Counted from the stretch's first letter, positions 24,394 to 38,670 are shown. The stretch is DNA of 64,000 nt from Chrysomallon squamiferum (GCA_012295275.1 CM022672.1:21763128-21827127), one strand, 5' to 3'. Numbers and translations are program-made. Notes: a model not told the origin generated them from the sequence alone.

Positions 24394-27300
24394 TCAAAAG
24401 TTAGGTTTGTACTTCTTCACTTCGACCATGACGTGGTGGATGTTAATGAGTTCGTTTCGTATCTGCATGTTTCGGAATGGTCCTTGAGACAAAACCTTCT
24501 GAAACCGATGGTAGTACTGAATCAGCTGAGTTAGAGCTCCCTGTGGAAAAACAACAACAACAAATAATAATAATAATAATAGTAATAATAGTGAAAGTAG
24601 CGCTTGTTGTAATAGCAGTAGTAGTAGTAGTAATAATAATAATAATAAAAATAAAAATAAACAAAATACAATAGAAAAGCCACTATTGATGTCACTGATG
24701 TTTGAATGAGTGTGTATTAAAGTAACTACAGGTACCTGTAATATTTGAGTGCCATTTTTGAAGTTGGTAAATGATCTCATAACGTCCTGATTAATGACTT
24801 CAAGAGCCCGCTTCCAGTCATTGTTGAAACCCCTCACAATCTGAGGTACTCGCTCTACAGAGAAAGAACAGGAAAATTTCATCCGTTTACAGAATATCCT
24901 CTTTTTTTTCAAACTTAGAATATTTATGTCCATTTTAAAAGAACAATAACAATAAAAAAATAAATAAATAAAAAGAAGATTTCTGCTTTTAAATAAAACA
25001 GTTATATTGTTATTTAATTCCAATTTTATAATTTTATTTTTGAAATTAGACAAGTTCCTCTGAATAAATGATTTAGATTAATAATGGTGACTGATATATA
25101 TATATATATATATATATTTATGTTTAGTTTAAAATTCAAAGATGTCTTTCTGTGTTTATTTATTTAAATTTTGCAAGTGCATTATGATTATATTTTCCGA
25201 AACTCACTCTCTTCATTTTTAAGCAAATCAATCTGTCCCCTCTCTACAAGAACTTCACAGTCTTTGACAAATGTTATCATGCCACCAAAGTGAGGGGCAA
25301 GTATCTCTTCCACAAATTCCTGAGTTCTTGCCTGCAACAAGTCTTTAAAGCTTTCTGTCTCTTTGGAATCTTCAGAAGTTCTTTCCTTGAAAGAGACAGT
25401 TTTGATAAGGTCAACATTCACATGACAAATTATTATTCCTTGGTTCTGTAATTAATTCTGTCAGTATTTAACCTATTAATTTGATCAACTGTTTTCAGTG
25501 TGTTAAATGGTTAGCAAAGATATTATCTGAATAGTAGTTTTGACAAAACATAGAGACAGTTTTGATAATAGGATCATGAAATTTGGATTATTCTTTATTT
25601 CTTGGTTCCTTATTTAATAGGGTAAGTACTGACAGAAATAATTATGCTAAAATTTGATTCAGAATCTCAAGGATGTTATTTGAATATTTTTAACAAAATA
25701 TAATACTGAAATATAATTAATGAAATATAAACTTTTAAGCAAACAGCTATATACATTTCTATAAAAACAAACCCTACTCATTAAACATTTTAATGACATC
25801 ATTTCAAGAAATACAATCGTAGTAGGTTTGTTATTTCAATGGAAAAATTAGTGTGTGGTGTGTGTTTGAGTGTTGTGTACAGGGTCCATGCACGTGTGTG
25901 TGTGTGTGTGTGCATGCGCAATGCATGCTTATGTTCTTATGTATGAACAGATGGTTATTATAACTTACTGAAATTACTAAGTGAAGCTTTAAATTAATAT
26001 GTATTTGTATGTGTATGTGTGTTAAGTGTATATATATTTATGTGTATGAACACATAGTTATCATAAATTACTGATATCAATATCTGAAGCTTTGAATAAG
26101 TTTCACAAAAGTAACCAACCATCAGCACTCCCAGCATCATGTCGTAGTTGTTAATGAGGTACACCAGCTGTTCTTTTCTGTGAGGAAATGCAGCTGCCAT
26201 CTTGAGGATGAAATTTTCAACTTCGGTCTGTAACTGGCTTAAAAGTCTGTCAGTCTTTTCATTTGGGTACGACTGATTAATTCCAATAATAGCGGCAGAA
26301 AACTCGGCATATCTTCGTGTAACCTACAATCACAAACATCTGATGGATGAAAAGAAATTAAATAAATGAAAAATTAATCAGGTATTTGTCCAAATTAAAT
26401 ATATGTGCCTGATAATGATAAGCATCAAATAAAATGAAAAAACAAAAACAAAAGAAAAATGCATAATCTGAGTTTCTTTCTGAAATATGTATTTAATCTT
26501 GAAAAAAAATATCTCACTTATATTTATTTGGTTTATTTCCAGCCTACATGTTTACCCAAACCATCTTTATTTAAGAGAGAATTATAAACTTTTAATATAT
26601 ATATATATATAAAAAAAATTCAACTTGTTCCCTTCTGTACACAACAGTATTATTTATCATCCCATTTTTGTGAAGCATTACTGTTCTCATTAATTAACAA
26701 TCATTAAAGACTGAGTCCACAGATCTACCATTAACAGAAGTAACTGTTACACTCACATAGTGAGGTCGTACGTCTATGTGGCCAAGCTTCTGTGGGTCAC
26801 AGTCTCTAACACTGTTTATATTCAACTGAAGGATATATTCAAACCGAGGCCATAACACATTTAGAAGTGCCTCCCAGTACCTGAATCAGAAACAGAGACA
26901 AAGAGGTGTTAACATCATATAATATCTGTTATGATGTGCATATGGGCAACATGAGGTGCTTCATGTTACGGTTAAGGATCTTTCAAGTAGTAAGGGATAA
27001 ATATTAAAACAATAAATAAAATAACATACAAAATTAAAATTAAATAAAAGCATAAAATAAAATGTAACTATTCATCATAAAAAAATAAACTAGTATTAGT
27101 TTTCCGTGGTAATATACTATGGGAATGTTTCCATCAAGTTAGAATTTTGTACAACATGTTCCCCTTCAACTGTGCAAGATAATTCACCTGTCTAAGCCAG
27201 TAACGTTTCTCTTCTGCATGATAGACCTGAATCGGTACACTATGTGTATTGACAGAAAGATGGCTATAGCATCATAGCACTCATTAATATTATCTTCCAT

Positions 27301-27837
27301 CTGTTTCTGTAATACAGATATATTAATATTAAGTCAGTGAAACAAATAAATAAACAAAGAAATATAAATAAATAAACAAAGAAACATATAAATAAATAAC
27401 CAACCAACTAATTCATGAGAGCAATAAATCAACAAAATCAACAAGCCATATATATATATATATATATGTTACTTTCAACAATAAACAATTATCCATAAAT
27501 GAAAATTAAAAAACAAAATAAGTACACAAATAAATATTTTGTCGTGCACAGGAATAAATAATAAATAAATTAATGAATAATTTAAAACTTACTTTTAGTA
27601 TGAACTAAAAGAGAAAAACACTTAAATATTTTGATTTACCATGAACATGGTCAGTGTTTTCCCCATAATGGCATCAAAGAGATTCTGTGCCACGGATCCA
27701 GTTGCCATGTAAAAATCTGCTACAAAGAGGAACTCACGACAACAATTGTCCATCAGTGCAAAATGCAGACTGCGAAAGATTGTCTCAAAAGTGTACTGCG
27801 AAACAGAAAATAAAATAAAATATCAAACTAAAATAAA

Positions 27838-28036
27838 AATTATATTAATAATAAAAGATGCTGAATTTCATTAAAATTCTTTGAAAGAAAAAAAAAATAA
27901 TAATAAATAATAAAAAAAATGAATTAAACCCCAGAAAGAACGTGTTAAACATCTGGTATGAATGAATGGAGATTAATTTATTTAATGATATTCAGTTTAT
28001 TGAAGTTACATGGTGTTTATAATGGTGAGAGAGAGA
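27838..28036. repeat. Interspersed intronic repeat, about 195 bp, copy a
   Basis: This segment (landmarks TGAATTTCATTAAAATTC, GTGTTAAACATCTGGTATGA, TTACATGGTGTTTATAATGG) recurs at 31398-31590. In the second duplication unit it lies at 40636-40833 and 44393-44588. It therefore existed twice in the gene before the large duplication. It is non-coding and has no clear terminal repeat. Confidence 0.85.
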
Positions 28037-29865
28037 GAGGAGGTGAGGTATGTGTGATTATTAGTGTTTTTACTACTAATGAGATAGGAATTACATAAAG
28101 ACATTGGATACATCATCGCATAATTATTTAGAGGTGTGGGTTATTCATATTTATTTGAAGACATTGCAAAAGCACACATTTTTATGTCATAATTACATTA
28201 TTGATATCTTAGAAAAATACTTTCTCAGATTAAAATGATCTTGTTCAATGCAGTACACATATTATTAGTGTATTAATATCCCACCCATGCCTGCTTAATT
28301 CTTAAATACTGAAGTTAAGAATACTGAAATTAATTCTTCACAAAAATGAAAAATGAGGATTGTCAATGTGTCAGAGTACAAACGTTTGAGAACAGTAGCC
28401 ATTTGTCTAATAATAAAACAATCTGGCAAAATCTAGAACCAAAATTTGCCTGTCATTTTTCTTTATTTTATTTATATTACAAAGATAATATTTTATATAC
28501 AGTACATGCTAAATGATTCAAAAACATGTATTCATATTCAAAGGTTGTGGCTGATTTAAGTCATCATCAACCTGTTTTACAATTATTATTAAAATATATT
28601 TTTTACATGAATAATAAAAAATAATTTCAATTTCAGATGCAACCATTTTGTATATAGCTTTATCCTGCAAGTATTTTATTTAAATAAACGTTTTGACTTA
28701 TTGAGTTAAATGTATTATTTAACTAATCCAAAGAGCTCTATACAACCAGCATTATAAGCTTGATTAAAATTAAATAAGTTTATTTTTTAATTTGTAAAAA
28801 AAATTTTATTCACATAATTATTTTAAATTACTGTTCTTTATTATTATTATTTAACTTATCCAAAGAATATTATAGGCTTTATTAAAATTATATGAGTTTA
28901 TTTTTTAATTTGTGAACATTATTTATAAATTTACTTATTTTTTAATAACTATCTTATTTTTTTTAAATTCAGATTCTCTTCATTAATAACATTTTATATA
29001 CTGGCTTCTGCCATTTTTTAACATCGTTAAAATAAGAATATTTCTAAGAAATTAGTAATATGTTAATATTAATATGTAAGGGTGATGTGTTTGTGTGTTT
29101 AATACCAAGTAAACCCATCCTGCATGACAACCCAAACACACATAGATACAGATGCAAATGCCACAAAAGCTGTGAATAACATTGCTCTAACTGTGAAAGG
29201 ATAGCCATTTTTTTTTTCAGCTTCATTTCATTCAAAACTAATTTAAAAATAACCAAAAAATAAAAAATCACCAAATTCATGATCTGATTCCCTGCTTCTG
29301 TATTTAATTTTTAAATAACGAATACCAATATCAGTAAAAAAAAAAATTATAAAAAGAAGACGAAAAAATGAAATAATAATTATAGTAAAATATCTCCAGG
29401 AATATTTGGCCTAAAAAAAAATCTTACTCTGGTCTCAGACTTTTGAGCAGCATGGGGAACAATGACTGGCGCTTCTAGCTCTGTTGTCAGAATCTCTCCT
29501 CGGTTGCCCAGAGTAAAAACTGTTGATCTGTTCTTTAGATGAGGCTTCGAGGAAAAGAAACCTTAATATGTTAAGGCTAAAAAACAAGCACAGTAATAAA
29601 ATAACTGTAATAGCCAAACTAAAAAATTAAAAGTGTACCTGTGATGGCATCAATAAATGATCCTAGAAAAAATGTTTTTTTTTAAGAATTAAAAACTTAA
29701 AAATAAATCAAAATACAATAAAATAAAAGATAAAATAACTAAATAAAAATAAAACACAGAGAATATAAAAATAAATATAAAACCCAGAAATAAAAAGAAT
29801 ATATTTAAACTATTTGTTAACACCAAAGGTACATTTAAAAACATATTAAAAAAAAATAATAACTA

Positions 29866-29896
<31 letters not shown>

Positions 29897-31397
29897 TATA
29901 TATACAACTTAAGTGTAATGTTTCAATGGTCTGTAACACATTTTACTTATACTTCCAAGTTATTATTTTATTCGTTTGGGTAACATATCACTGCAAATTG
30001 ACTAAGTGTGACTATAAATTAACACTGTTTCAATTCTTTTCAACTCCCCCATTTTATTTCTTCACAATTGCAGGGCTAACTGACAGAAGAATATTTTTTT
30101 TCTGATGCCAGAAAAAAACTTCAGACTTCATAACAATAGAAAAATGGCCATGATAACATATGTTATAACAGAATTGTTAGCCTTTTATAATTAGTTACTA
30201 ATTAATATTGAATATTTGTTAATTAAAAAAAACAGAAGCAATTTTGGTAATATCTAGAATGAGAAAAATGGCCACAATAACATATCTTATAACTGCTCTC
30301 TTAGGTTGTTATGGTTAGTTATTAACTAACATTGAATATTTGATAATTAAAAACAGTTATCCCATTGGAAACATTTTAAAAACAGACACTTCACTTAACA
30401 TCTTAGCAAAGGGACTAGAAAACAATATCCATTAATGTCAAACAAACTTTGCTGACAATAAAGGAAAATAATAAAATAACTGCAGTGTATGGAGGCTGAC
30501 ATTTGTTTTCCTCCCCCTTTTATGCCAACTGTAAAAAAAAAAGATAAAAAAAAAGAAGAGAAACATCTCTGATAAAGAATAAAGCAAATTTACAATGATA
30601 TAATTATTATTAAAGTTATTGAAGAATATCTGCCATCACAAACACATATAACTAAAGTTAGAATTCTACATATCATGAAGCTGGAGAAGAGAGCAGAAAA
30701 TGACAGTTGTCATAGCTACAAGATAAGAAAATTCATGCTGCATACAGAAATAAACCACAGAGTTCAATGTGAAGTTCAGACAGCTTTTTCTACATTTCCT
30801 TTACTGGCAGCTGATGATGTATTATCATCTTTAAAAATATATATCTACTTGCTTACTTGTTTTATTTAATGAGGTATACTGACAAACAATAAACTAACAA
30901 ACAAACTAACTAACTAAATAACTAACTTACTAACTAAATAAATAAATGTTATCTGTACATAACCACGTAATTGTGTATAAAAATATCTTGAATATCTATA
31001 TATGTTATATATGCATATTTGTGCAATTTTAATAATAATAATAACTGAACATACACAGAAGCACGTGCACAAACACACCGACACACAAATTCATACATGA
31101 CTCTGTACTAAATTTATTACTGATTTTGGTGATAATTAAAAAAGTAATTATATGCAGAGATATTCACTCCATCTGTTTCATATGCACATAACAGACATTA
31201 CTTAACAGGCACTTGTGCATAAATTAAACAAAATGCTAAAGACAAAGGATACTTTTTTTGGCTGTATCCTCAACTCCCATGAGATCATCTTTCCCAGCCA
31301 TTTCTTCAAACTGTAAAATATAATCACACACACACACACATATATATATATATAAAGACATATTTTTAAAAACATTGTATTTAACTCAGTTTGTTAA

Positions 31398-31590
31398 ATT
31401 ATATTAATAATAAAAGATACTGAATTTCATTAAAATTCTTTGAAAGAAAAATAAAAAAATAATAATAATTAAAAAAAATGAATTAAATCCCAGAAAGAAT
31501 GTGTTAAACATCTGGTATGAATGAATGGAGATTAATTTATTTAATGATATTCAGTTTATTAAAGTTACATGGTGTTTATAATGGTGAAAT
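31398..31590. repeat. Interspersed intronic repeat, about 195 bp, copy b
   Basis: Same element as 27838-28036, with a handful of base changes. It lies in the VPS52 intron upstream of the 31310-31253 exon. Confidence 0.85.
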
Positions 31591-33462
31591 CCACTGCATT
31601 ATTCATTATTGTTCATTATTGTTTCAGTTTTATTCTTTTTGTATTTTTAGATTTCATTTTTGAAACATTATGGTTCTGCCGCACAGATATGCAAGTTGAA
31701 ACTGCGTAATTCATTAATGCTGCAAATTTGATTGACATGCACATCAAGAATAACAAGTTCACAGAGGATAGCAACCAACTGTTGTTAAGACTACAAGAAA
31801 AATGAAATAAAAAAGTAATAAAAAAATGTGTTAAAATAAGAATAAACCAAACTGTGTCCATGGTGAATTTCAATAAAATGTTCTACTAACCATGGCAATT
31901 TAATAAGCATGGCTTTTTCTCAAACACACCCATATACCCACAAACTGAAACTGACAGACAAACACACACACACAGTTATGCTAACTGAATGTTTTTTTTT
32001 AACGTTTTCTTTATGAAATTCAGCACGATGAAATAAATTAATAATACCTTGTCTTATTAAAAAAAAAAAAAAAAAAATAAACAATTTTATTTTTAGAAAT
32101 GTTTATGTTAGGATGTGGCAATCATTACCTGTAGCTTCATCAGCCTGCTAGAGTATCCCTTGAAGTAGGAATAGTAGATTTTACTCATTGTGTCTATATA
32201 CTCGTCTCTCACTTCCTTTGCTACATGTCTTTCATTAGCCATTAAAAATTCATTGAAAAACCTAGCAAAAGAAAGATTAGTTTACTCACTGACATGTAAA
32301 TTCAACACTTTGTACAACACTCACACATACATGTATACATACATACATACATACATACATATTAGTAGTATTTGAAAAACAAATAAGTAAGAAATAACAC
32401 TGAAAAGGTGATTCAAATTTTTCACAGTAATTCCTTATGTCTTATGTAAACATAATTATAAACTTCTGGACTGAGTATTTCTATCTCTTCGTATAACAAT
32501 AAATACATGTACTATCTGGTGCATAAAACATTCAAGTCTGGGAACAATATTTTGATTAGCAATAGTTTAAAACAGATTAGCAATTAGATTATTAATAAAC
32601 CTGGCATTTCATCCAAGACATTATCTTAATCCTTAATTGTTAGGTTCTTGCTAATTCCCTCTTCTTTTTATAAAATACATGAGCACCAGCTGTGATATTT
32701 AATATTAACAGCAATCATGGAGTACATACCACATTAATTAGTACAGAGGTGCATATTTGTATTATTTTTAAAAGAGGAAACTCTGGTAGCTTCATTTTTG
32801 AAAAACATTTTTCTAAGACATTTTAGATTGAGACTATTAAAATGAAGTATTACCTAAACTTCAACATGGTGTTCTGTGCTATCTGGTAGTTGGACATAGG
32901 CTTGCGAAATGAATTAATCTTTTGTAGAAGAAATTCTCTTATCTTTGCAATAGCCTAAAATTAAAAAATATTATGAAATAAGTATTCAGAGAAAATGTAA
33001 TCACGCCCTACTCCAAGAATATAAACAAACTGGAACAAAGTAACATTTAAACTATTTTTCATCAAAATCATTTAATAAAAAAGATATCATTAAATTATTA
33101 AGTAAACAACACTTTATTTGACATTCACATAAAACTTCTTATTAATGTGGCTTTTGTTAGGTAAGAAATGATGGAGAAAGAAACATTATTTCTAGCTACA
33201 TTAATTTCTTATTGCATAAAGAGGTGTTTTTATTTATTTTGTTAATAATGTTAATTTGCATAAGGGAGATAATCCAGCAAAAAAAACAAAAAAAACATTT
33301 AAATTATTTAATTTTTTTTCATGTAAAAGAAATAATTATTTCAAGTTATCAGTAAATTTTCTTTTTTCAGTTAAAATAATGCAGTCTCCATCCTCCACAG
33401 CTATTCAGACACACACACACACACAAGTATGTAATGTAAATATCTATGTATATATGTATATA

Positions 33463-33689
33463 CAGGGTGTCCCAGAAGTCACGCACCATGAAGATTTTTA
33501 TTTAGATACATATGAATAAAATTTTTATTAATAATAATCATAACAAATGCTCAAATTGCTTGCCCTCTGCATTGATACATACTTCAGTTCTCTTTATAAA
33601 ACTGTTTTTTACTCTGTTGAGGGTTTCACTACTAATTTATGTGTATCTAAATAAAAATCTTCATGGTGCGTGACTTCTGGGACACCCTG
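33463..33689. mobile_element. Non-autonomous mariner-type element inserted at TA
   Basis: The 227-bp element begins CAGGGTGTCCCAGAAGT and ends with its inverse, flanked by TA on both sides (33461-33462 and 33690-33691). The terminal inverted repeats extend about 50 bp. Inside, the minus strand retains a short frame ending EGKQFEHLL then stop, which resembles the C-terminus of mariner-family transposases. It is thus an internal deletion derivative of a full element, not an unrelated hairpin. The equivalent place in the second unit (about 46480) has no insertion. Confidence 0.92.
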
Positions 33690-34193
33690 TATATAAAACT
33701 GCAATTTTCCAACAGCAAAATTTGTTTTCTGAAGATTTTGAAAAATGAGTATGCTTACTTTTTGTTATTTTTTTTTTTTTCAAGAAATATGGATGAATGT
33801 GCATGTGCATGAGATATGTATGAATATATACATAATTACACTTACATGTTTGTGCATAAATGTAACACACATCCTAATTATTTTCGTTATTTTAAAATGT
33901 CATCTTGAGATTACACCTCAAATAATTATAATGTTTGCTATTAAGAATTAAAATTATAACCTTCAGTTTGAGTTTTTCTAGAATATCTTTTACATCTTGA
34001 CAAGATCTCGCATCTCGAAAACTCTGTTCTTTTACAAAATTTATCTTGTGATTGAGTTTGTGAAGTTGTTCCAGGAATTCTCTTTCTGTGACAGGTGTGT
34101 CCAGAATGTGACTGCAAAGTAATTTTAATAAAATTAAAATACCTTTTTAAGAATAAGAAAATAATTAAAACTGATGAGAGCAACAGACAAAAG

Positions 34194-34195
<2 letters not shown>

Positions 34196-34263
<68 letters not shown>

Positions 34264-34354
34264 CAGTCAGAGAGAGAGAGAGAGAGTTAGAGACAGAGAG
34301 AGATAGAGTCAGAGAGAGAGAGAGAGAGAGAGAGTCAGAAAGAGACAGAGACAG

Positions 34355-34395
<41 letters not shown>

Positions 34396-34456
34396 AAGAG
34401 ACAGAGATAGAGTCAGAGAGTCAGAAAGAGACAGAGTCAGAGAGAGAGAGAGAGTC

Positions 34457-34514
<58 letters not shown>

Positions 34515-34570
34515 AGAAAGAGACAGAGAGAGAGAGTCAGAGACAGTCAGAGAGAGATAGAGTCAGAGTC

Positions 34571-34601
<31 letters not shown>

Positions 34602-34806
34602 AAAGAGAGAGAGAGAGAGTCAGAAAGAGACAGAGATAGAGTCAGAGAGAGAGAGTCAGAGACAGAGAGAGATAGAGGAGAGAGAGAGAGAGAGAGAGAG
34701 TCAGAGAGAGAGAGAGTCAGAAAGAGACAGACAGAGTCAGAGAGAGAGAGAGAGAGAGAGAGTCAGAAAGAGACAGAGATAGAGTCAGAGAGTCAGAAAG
34801 AGACAG

Positions 34807-34892
<86 letters not shown>

Positions 34893-35130
34893 AGAAAGAG
34901 ACAGAGAGAGAGAGTCAGAGACAGCGAGAGATAGAGTCAGAGAGAGAGACAGAGAGAGAGAGAGAGAGTCAGAAAGAGAGAGAGAGAGAGAGTCAGAAAG
35001 AGACAGAGATAGAGTCAGAGAGAGAGAGTCAGAGACAGAGAGAGATAGAGTGAGAGAGAGAGAGAGAGAGAGAGAGTCAGAAAGAGAGAGAGTCAGAAAG
35101 AGACAGAGATAGAGTCAGAGAGAGAGAGTC

Positions 35131-35175
<45 letters not shown>
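34196..35175. repeat. GA-rich satellite-like array between the two VPS52 units
   Basis: Almost 1 kb of (GA)n with spaced AGTCAGAAAGAGACAG motifs. A higher-order block repeats: the segment near 34386-34450 recurs near 34760-34830, and the long pure GA run followed by GCCAGAAAGAGACAG occurs near 34500 and 34880, giving a period of about 375 bp. The array forms the exact junction between the end of unit 1 and the start of unit 2. An open frame of Arg-Glu repeats across it is not a gene. Confidence 0.95.
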
Positions 35176-35185
<10 letters not shown>

Positions 35186-35593
35186 TGTACATAGATACCA
35201 AACGCACACATACGCAGATACACACATGCAACAATTAAAATAAAAATGACATACACAGACTTTTACGGATATTGCTTTTATAGAGAAATGGATAGTGTGT
35301 TTTTATTTCATGTATTATATATATGCTTTCATGTAAAGAACATGAAAATAAATGTAGAACGATCACACATTATTTATTTATTTATAATTATAATTATTAT
35401 TATTTTTTTTTTTTTAAAGAAAACCGATTTACTTTAAGAAAATGAAAATAACCATAGTACGATCATACCACCAATAACTACATTAACTTCGTTGTTTTTT
35501 CTTTAAACCTCAAGAGCAAAGCAGCCTTGCTTCTAGCATCTCTTTTTGGTGCTCAATACTGAAGATAGAATTGAGAGAGAAATATTGATGTGT

Positions 35594-35639
<46 letters not shown>

Positions 35640-36131
35640 CATTTGATATCTTGGGCCTCCTCCAAAAAACTGCATAGCTGTCTGGCCCTCTCTTTCCCCA
35701 AAGCAGCTCATATAAAAAAAAATCTTGTTGAAACATTCTTCCATAACCTGCCAGTTATATGATAAATGATTCAGTTACAAAGTTCTTATAGCAGTGTGCT
35801 AACAGTACACATGTAGGGCACATTCTCTGCATTCAAAGGAACAACATCTATTTAACAAAAAAATTTGAATTTTATTGTATGTAAATAAATACTTTTAATC
35901 ATACAAATTCTGTACAACAGCCAACAAATGCATACTGTTCTAATAACAGTTAATTATAATAATTTTAATAATGTATTGTCAAATAACAAATGATGGTAAT
36001 GTAACTTCTATTATAGTAATGGTGATATAGCCAATAGAAAAACAAAATGTCTTTGATCAGGTATAATATTAATAAGAAAGAAAAACGAAAACAGTACTAT
36101 TATAATCCAAAAATAAAGTAACAATTAATAC

Positions 36132-36180
<49 letters not shown>

Positions 36181-37129
36181 TATTAATAATGATAATAATT
36201 AAAAAAATAGTCAGAAAGATAATGATGAATACTCAAAATGTAGAGTTTTAACTTTTTTACTGTATCAAAAAACATCAATAAATACAAACTGTATATAAAA
36301 CAGTTTAATAATGTAGATGTTATTTCAGTCACTTAGTCAATCCACTTTTGGAAAATAAATATAAATTATACCGCAGTCACAGGTCATTTCAAACAGGTTT
36401 TTTTTATGAATTCACATATTTTGTTTGTCTTACATTGTTTGAAGTGTTATTTCAAAAACAAATTACAGACATCTACATAAAATTATGAATAATAATAATA
36501 ATAATAAAAAAAAGGTTTTACCATCAGCCAAAAAATGTTAGCTTTAACCATCACAGATAATGTAAACAATAGTTGTATGTAAAATTCACTAAACAGGTTG
36601 TGTAAAGTTATTTATTGTTGTGTATCTACATAGGTTTCAATTTCTTCACTGCAGCCATAGTCAACTTTAGGGAATGTTATTACGAAAGCCATCAAAAACT
36701 AACTTTCAACCGTATCATAAAAACCTTTTTTCAAAAACAGTAATTCATCAAATGTTCCTGTTATTTCTGAATAAATAAATGACTCATTTTGGTTCAACTT
36801 CTAGTTTAAAAAATTTAGTTTGTATTTCTGAACTTCATATTATAATAATAATAATAATGAGTTTTATAAAAATTATTTACAAAACAATAATAATTTATTA
36901 TATATTCCTCAAGGTTTAATAAATGCATTTTGAATAAATATATGATTATTTTCGAGTCAGCAGTTCTGTATTTCTCTGACTCAATAATGACAATGTGAAT
37001 GTTAATAACAGTGAATATTAATTTTTTTTTGGTAAAAATTCAAAATAATAATTTATCATCTGCTTCTGATCATGTTGAATAAATAAATATATGATTCTTT
37101 TTGTGTCTGCTACTGGTTGAGTCACTTGT

Positions 37130-38610
37130 TCAAAAGTTAGGTTTGTACTTCTTCACTTCGACCATGACGTGGTGGATGTTAATGAGTTCGTTTCGTATCT
37201 GCATGTTTCGGAATGGTCCTTGAGACAAAACCTTCTGAAACCGATGGTAGTACTGAATCAGCTGAGTTAGAGCTCCCTGTGGAAAAACAACAACAACAAA
37301 TAATAATAATAATAATAGTAATAATAGTGAAAGTAGCGCTTGTTGTAATAGCAGTAATAATAATAATAATAAAAATAAAAATAAACAAAATACAATAGAA
37401 AAGCCAATATTGATGTCACTGATGTTTGAATGAGTGTGTATTAAAGTAACTACAGGTACCTGTAATATTTGAGTGCCATTTTTGAAGTTGGTAAATGATC
37501 TCATAACGTCCTGATTAATGACTTCAAGAGCCCGCTTCCAGTCGTTGTTGAAACCCCTCACAATCTGAGGTACTCGCTCTACAGAGAAAGAACAGGAAAA
37601 TTTCATCTGTTTACAGAATATCCTCTTTTTTTTTAAACTTAGAATACTTATGTCCATTTTAAAAGAACAATAACAATAAAAAAAGAAATAAATAAAAAGA
37701 AGATTTCTGCTTTTAAATAAAACAGTTATATTGTTATTTAATTCCAATTTTATAATTTTATTTTTGTATGTAGACAAGTTCCTCTGAATAAATGATTTAG
37801 ATTAATAATGGTGACTGATATATATATATATATATATATTTATGTTTAGTTTAAAATTCAAAGATGTCTTTCTGTGTTTATTTATTTAAATTTTGCAAGT
37901 ACATTACGATTATATTTTCTGAAACTCACTCTCTTCATTTTTAAGCAAGTCAATCTGTCCCCTCTCTACAAGAACTTCACAGTCTTTGACAAATGTTATC
38001 ATGCCACCAAAGTGAGGGGCAAGTATCTCTTCCACAAATTCCTGAGTTCTTGCTTGCAGCAAGTCTTTAAAGCTTTCTGTCTCTTTGGAATCTTCAGAAG
38101 TTCTTTCCTTGAAAGAGACAGTTTTGATAAGGTCAACAATCACATGACAAATTATTATTCCTTGGTTATGTAATTAATTCTATCAGTATTTAACCTATTA
38201 ATTTGATCAACTGTTTTCAGTGTGTTAAATGGTTAGCAAAGATATTATCTGAATAGTAGTTCTGACAAAACACAGAGACAGTTTTGATAATAGGATCATG
38301 AAATTTGGATTATTCTTTATTTCTTGGTTCCTTATTTAATAGGGTAAGTACTGACAGAAATAATTATGCTAAAATTTGATTCAGAATCTCAAGGGTGTTA
38401 TTTGAATATTTTTAACAAAATATAATACTGAAATATAATTAATGAAATATAAACTTTTAAGCAAACAGCTATGTAAATTTCTATAAAAACAAACCCTACT
38501 CATTAAACATTTTAATGACATCATTTCAAGAAATACAATCGTAGTAGGTTTGTTATTTCAATGGAAAAATTAGTGTGTGGTGTGTGTTTGAGTGTTGTGT
38601 ACAGGGTCCA

Positions 38611-38670
<60 letters not shown>

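Larger units (their letters stand above)
24394..34111 (-). pseudogene. VPS52: Headless second copy of VPS52 (exons 8-19 only)
   Basis: Twelve exons equivalent to exons 8-19 of the complete gene, in 5'-3' order: 34111-33961, 32954-32854, 32261-32129, 31310-31253, 29561-29428, 27795-27640, 27306-27188, 26880-26757, 26323-26120, 25385-25208, 24854-24736, 24540-24394 (stop at 24394). Every exon has the same length as its partner and all phases are kept, with no stop or frameshift in 1624 coding bases. I count about 17 synonymous and two replacement differences, both in the first exon (Thr/Pro and Glu/Lys). The exon starting 29561 has an AAG acceptor where the other copy has CAG. No N-terminal exons, start codon or promoter precede it, only the GA-rich array. 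It may be a tandem partial duplicate, an alternative 3' cassette, or a mis-joined second haplotype. I label it pseudogene only because it lacks a start. Confidence 0.8.
22449..34195. repeat. Duplication unit 1 (about 11.75 kb)
   Basis: This unit and 35165-46985 match along nearly their whole length: 3' flank, 12 VPS52 exons and the introns between. Differences are point changes, microsatellite lengths and a few indels. Unit 1 begins at a short GA tract followed by TG and CATACCAAACGCACACATA. It ends in intron 7 at a GA tract. Insertion of a mariner-type element (33463-33689) and loss of about 150 bp near 28030 are specific to unit 1. Confidence 0.95.

Noticed and set aside
24394-25053. 219-codon minus-strand frame (and its twin at 37130-37777) as a single gene
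   Set aside because: It runs through an intron (poly-Leu from a simple repeat) between two genuine VPS52 exons; the spliced model fits the family.
34095-34934. 279-codon open frame of Arg-Glu-Ser repeats
   Set aside because: It is translation of the GA-rich array; any GA repeat gives open Arg-Glu frames, and there are no splice signals or similarity to a known protein.
34196-35175. Regularly spaced repeats suggesting a CRISPR-like array
   Set aside because: Spacers are themselves GA variants and lengths are irregular; this is eukaryotic simple-sequence DNA.
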